Source of the DNA: Eubacteriales bacterium
GTDB lineage: Bacteria > Bacillota_A > Clostridia > Lachnospirales > Lachnospiraceae
DNA length: 7,284 nucleotides
Assembly (NCBI GenBank): GCA_030527765.1
Contig: JAUNAE010000191.1
Span: 1 to 7,284, forward strand
Direction: 5' to 3'
This document shows positions 5,177-7,284 of the stretch, in pieces (position 1 is the stretch's first letter; each line of letters begins with the position of its first letter). The translations under genes were made by a program, and so were the position numbers. The notes under the pieces are model-generated. The model was not told where the DNA came from. It did not search any database and saw only the letters and a program-made list of their open reading frames with translations.

Positions 5177-5698
5177 ATGAAGATATTAGTATTAAACGGC
5201 AGCCCGAGACTTTCCGGAAATACAAAGAAGTTAGTGAATGCATTTGTCCAGGGCTCAGAAAGTAAGCAGCATGAAGTAACTGTTGTAGATGTCTGCCGAA
5301 AGACAATCCATGGATGTTTGGGCTGTGAGTATTGCCATACAAAGGAAAAGGAAGTCTGTGTTCAAAAGGATGATATGCAGGAGATTTATCCTCTTCTGAA
5401 GGAAGCAAACATGATCGTGTTTGCATCACCTGTGTATTATCATGATTTGTCAGCACAGCTTCGTTGTGTGATTGATCGCTTTTATGCGGTGGGATATCCG
5501 GGAGAACTGAAGAATTTAAGTAAGATTGCCATGATTTTAAGTTCCGGCTCTCCGAACGTATACGATGGTATTCTCTATGCCTACCGTCAAAATTTTATTG
5601 AATACATGGGACTGGAAGATAAGGGTGTACTGACTGTTCCGGGTGAGGTAAATGAAGAAGCGTTGGAAAAAGCCATGGAGTTTGGCCAGTCTATTTAA
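5177..5698 (+). CDS. Flavodoxin-fold NADPH:FMN reductase / iron-sulfur flavoprotein-like protein
   Basis: ATG 5177 has AAGGGA just upstream (5167-5172) and gives a 173-residue flavodoxin-like protein. A longer frame back to 5078 would overlap the AKR gene and its terminator and is rejected. MKILVLNGSPRLSGNTKKL holds the FMN phosphate loop (about 8-16). ASPVYYHDLSAQLRCVIDRF (84-103) is the typical isoalloxazine-binding and helix segment. In between, Cys47-x2-Cys50-x2-Cys53-x7-Cys61 followed by DDM matches the compact cysteine motif of iron-sulfur flavoproteins (Isf type), which bind a [4Fe-4S] cluster. The protein is therefore likely to be a flavin-dependent electron carrier or reductase of quinones or nitro compounds. 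Cluster binding is inferred from motif spacing only. The next gene begins 18 bases after its stop. Confidence 0.9.
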   Translation: MKILVLNGSPRLSGNTKKLVNAFVQGSESKQHEVTVVDVCRKTIHGCLGCEYCHTKEKEVCVQKDDMQEIYPLLKEANMIVFASPVYYHDLSAQLRCVIDRFYAVGYPGELKNLSKIAMILSSGSPNVYDGILYAYRQNFIEYMGLEDKGVLTVPGEVNEEALEKAMEFGQSI

Positions 5699-5716
5699 TG
5701 GGAAAAGAGGATGGAT

Positions 5717-6067
5717 ATGAATATCAAAGTAAATGTGAATGGAACAGAGCTGATTGCAGCATTGGAGAACAATTCTTCTGCGGATGCGTTAGTTGAAAAG
5801 TTAAAAGATGGAAATATTACGGTGCATATGAATGACTATGCAAACTTTGAAAAGGTTGGTTCCTTGGGATTTCGTTTGCCGACAAATGATCATCAGTATA
5901 CGACCAAGCCTGGAGACATCATTCTCTATATAGGAAATCAATTGGTGTTCTACTATGACAGAAACAGCTGGAACTTCACGAAGCTTGGTGAATTTCAGAA
6001 CGTGACCAAAGCGGAATTGATAAAGATATTTGGCAAGAGGGATATCACAGCAGAACTTTCTCTGTGA
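5717..6067 (+). CDS. Cyclophilin-like fold protein B (Cyclophil_like2 type)
   Basis: ATG 5717 is 6 bases from AAAGAGG (5704-5710). The in-frame ATG 5711 touches that site and is unlikely. The 116-residue protein starts MNIKVNVNGTELIAALENNS and has FEKVGSLGFRLPTND (44-58), GDIILYIGNQLVFYY (66-80) and SWNFTKLGEF (84-93). These are the same elements in the same order as in the protein at the left edge, and the two genes share 17 identical bases. It has no signal peptide, so it is probably the cytoplasmic paralog of that presumed surface protein. Compared with the left copy, the last part (GDVSVTF there, RDITAEL here) is more divergent. The downstream Nudix gene starts 8 bases after the stop. Function is unknown; family members have a cyclophilin-like barrel without evidence of isomerase activity. 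Confidence 0.85.
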   Translation: MNIKVNVNGTELIAALENNSSADALVEKLKDGNITVHMNDYANFEKVGSLGFRLPTNDHQYTTKPGDIILYIGNQLVFYYDRNSWNFTKLGEFQNVTKAELIKIFGKRDITAELSL

Positions 6068-6075
6068 GGTGGCAA

Positions 6076-6732
6076 ATGGACGGCTTAGAAATCAGGAAAG
6101 AATCTGTGACAACAGAGTTTAGTTCTCCATATATCAAAGTCTATGACCTGCAGTATGCCGAAGGTAAGCACTATTATGATGCTTCACGCAGAAGTAGAGA
6201 AAGTCTTATGGCAATCAAGTCGGATGAAGAGTTTAAAACTTCCGTTCCGGATGCCGTCAGCTGTGCAATCATTGTGGAAGTGCCGGGAGAGGAACCGAGA
6301 TTATATCTTACAAAAGAGTATCGTTATCCATTGGGAAGATATCTGTTATCGGTACCGTCTGGACTCATTGATGATACAGACAAGAAACAGAAACATCCAT
6401 CATTTTCCGCAGCCGCTCGTGAGGTTTTTGAGGAGACTGGAATGTCAATTCAAGAGGAAACAGATATGATGACACAGGTGAATCCGTTATTGTTCTGTTC
6501 TCCCGGCATGACAGATGAAAGTACAGCCTTTATAAAAGTAGTTCTTCGGAGAAATGGACTTCCCAATCTGAAAATACAGGATGGAGTTGGAGGAGAACTT
6601 TTTGGAGCATCTACGTTTGTTACAAAAGCTGAAGCACTGGAAATTTTACGTCGTGGATCGGATGAAAATGGAATCTATTTTTCGGCAGTCACTTGGATTG
6701 CACTGGTAGTATTCGTGTCCGATATATGGTGA
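6076..6732 (+). CDS. Nudix hydrolase, ADP-ribose pyrophosphatase-like, with an expanded Nudix box
   Basis: The 218-residue protein starts at ATG 6076, close behind a GAGGTGG site at the end of the previous gene. A GTG at 6064 overlaps that stop codon and is less likely. The segment LYLTKEYRYPLGRYLLSVPSGLID (76-99) is the usual lead-in of ADP-ribose pyrophosphatases, although the customary Glu-Leu-Pro-Ala-Gly is Ser-Val-Pro-Ser-Gly. The Nudix box ends in a clean REVFEETGM (115-123), with Glu116, Glu119 and Glu120 as likely metal ligands. However, 18 residues, not the canonical 13, separate Gly96 from Arg115. The likely reaction is hydrolysis of a nucleoside diphosphate linked to another group, such as ADP-ribose or an oxidised nucleotide. 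Within this operon it may clear damaged or by-product nucleotides. The next gene begins 17 bases later. Confidence 0.88.
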   Translation: MDGLEIRKESVTTEFSSPYIKVYDLQYAEGKHYYDASRRSRESLMAIKSDEEFKTSVPDAVSCAIIVEVPGEEPRLYLTKEYRYPLGRYLLSVPSGLIDDTDKKQKHPSFSAAAREVFEETGMSIQEETDMMTQVNPLLFCSPGMTDESTAFIKVVLRRNGLPNLKIQDGVGGELFGASTFVTKAEALEILRRGSDENGIYFSAVTWIALVVFVSDIW

Positions 6733-6749
6733 TGGAAAGGATAAAGATC

Positions 6750-7103
6750 ATGAAAAATATTAAAATTATTGCAGGTGATATTGTGATCCCTGCAACTCTA
6801 AATGACACCATTGCAGCAAAGGATTTTGAAGCAAGACTTCCATTCAAAACAAGAGGAAGCAATTCCGGAATTGATATTTGCTGCACAGCTAAGGAAGGCA
6901 AATTTGATCCGTCACAGAAGCAGAACGGATGGAAGAATGGCGATATCAGTTTGGCAGATGGGTGGCTGGCACTTCTGTATAGTGGAGAAGAGCAGTCTGC
7001 ATCGTATTCCGGTATGATGATTATTGGTAAGATTGAAGAGCAGTACCTGTCCACTGTTGCATCTTTTGGATCCTCGGTTGATATCACAGTAGAAGAAGCG
7101 TGA
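6750..7103 (+). CDS. Cyclophilin-like fold protein C (paralog of protein A)
   Basis: ATG 6750, with GGAAAGGA (6734-6741) 8 bases upstream, encodes 117 residues. A longer frame opening at 6693 would overlap the Nudix gene and has no site. The protein aligns along its length with the first operon gene: MKNIKIIAGDIVI, AAKDFEARLPF, ICCTAKEGKFDPS, NGWKNGDISLADGWLALLY and SASYSGMMIIGKI match the corresponding blocks there. The shared GWKNGD and the paired Cys just before the middle of the chain are specific to this pair and absent from the other two cyclophilin-like proteins in the window. It is small, without signal peptide or membrane segment, and probably cytoplasmic. Having A and C at opposite ends of the same gene run suggests duplication within the operon. 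Biochemical role unknown. Confidence 0.83.
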   Translation: MKNIKIIAGDIVIPATLNDTIAAKDFEARLPFKTRGSNSGIDICCTAKEGKFDPSQKQNGWKNGDISLADGWLALLYSGEEQSASYSGMMIIGKIEEQYLSTVASFGSSVDITVEEA

Positions 7104-7111
7104 GGCTGCCT

Positions 7112-7284
7112 ATGAAACAGAAGCGTAGATTTTTAATAATGTTGATTGCACTTTTGCTCTGCATTCTTGTACTAGGCTGTTCTTCGGAAAAATCTAGTGT
7201 AACAGAGAATGATGAAACTGGTTCTGATAAAGTGGAAGTGGAAAATACACTTCCACTATCAGAAAGAGTTATAAAGATAAGTAC
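7112..7284 (+). CDS. Lipoprotein, N-terminal part (runs off the window)
   Basis: ATG 7112 follows GAGG (7102-7105) by 6 bases and begins 8 bases after the previous stop. The first 57 residues are visible. A basic start (MKQKRR) leads into a hydrophobic stretch (FLIMLIALLLCILVLG) and a lipobox ending at Cys23 (VLGC). This is a signal peptide for lipoprotein signal peptidase, so the mature protein would be lipid-anchored to the outer face of the membrane. An acidic Ser/Glu/Asp/Thr linker follows, and the frame remains open at the edge. The linker resembles the one seen at the left edge ahead of a cyclophilin-like domain, so this protein might carry a similar domain or a flavodoxin domain. That part is inference, as no domain is visible. 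Confidence 0.88.
   Translation, partial: MKQKRRFLIMLIALLLCILVLGCSSEKSSVTENDETGSDKVEVENTLPLSERVIKIS

Noticed and set aside
1..7103. Peptidyl-prolyl isomerase activity for the cyclophilin-like proteins
   Set aside because: Their similarity is to small cyclophilin-like fold families, and the catalytic pattern of true cyclophilins is not seen. A folding-enzyme function should not be assumed.
1..7284. CRISPR array, tRNA/rRNA genes, insertion sequence or phage attachment site
   Set aside because: No regularly spaced repeats, cloverleaf-like segments, transposase-like ORFs or terminal inverted repeats were found on reading both strands.

Overview
The window looks like a chromosomal piece of a low-to-moderate-GC anaerobic Firmicute, most likely a gut Lachnospiraceae/Clostridia member. 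This rests on general features: tightly packed genes, strong AGGAGG-type ribosome binding sites, AT-leaning codon use, and a typical clostridial set of flavodoxin-like, cyclophilin-like, aldo/keto reductase and carboxymuconolactone decarboxylase (CMD)-like genes. No tRNA, rRNA, IS element or CRISPR array was seen. The genus cannot be fixed from the sequence alone.

Layout. (1) 1-1650: the end of a plus-strand operon, with the C-terminal part of a (probably lipo-)protein carrying a cyclophilin-like domain, then a complete MalY/PatB-type PLP C-S lyase, closed by a strong intrinsic terminator whose stem overlaps the stop codon. (2) 1651-1979: a spacer with a possible 7-codon leader ORF overlapping a 50-codon ORF (TAATG junction) and a long hairpin. 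(3) 1980-2561, minus strand: a TetR/AcrR repressor. (4) 2562-2701: the divergent control region. It holds a good sigma-A-type promoter (TTGATT-17-TATAAT) whose spacer contains a perfect 14-bp palindrome, plus a second partial copy downstream. (5) 2702-7284: nine co-directional genes: cyclophilin-like protein A, PNPOx-like flavin split-barrel protein, CMD-cupin fusion, aldo/keto reductase, iron-sulfur flavoprotein-like reductase, cyclophilin-like protein B, Nudix hydrolase, cyclophilin-like protein C, and the start of a lipoprotein that runs off the edge.

How they may work together. The right-hand operon combines four probable redox or small-molecule enzymes with three small cyclophilin-like proteins, behind a promoter that looks built for TetR repression. 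Inference: an inducible cytoplasmic module that handles a reactive carbonyl, quinone or other xenobiotic, with reduction by the AKR and flavoproteins, CMD-cupin chemistry, and Nudix clean-up of damaged nucleotides such as ADP-ribose. The cyclophilin-like proteins are the unexplained part. Four such domains of two sequence types lie within about 7 kb. An intrinsic terminator between the AKR and the flavoprotein gene suggests the distal genes are expressed at a lower level or separately. The substrate and the inducer cannot be read from the sequence.
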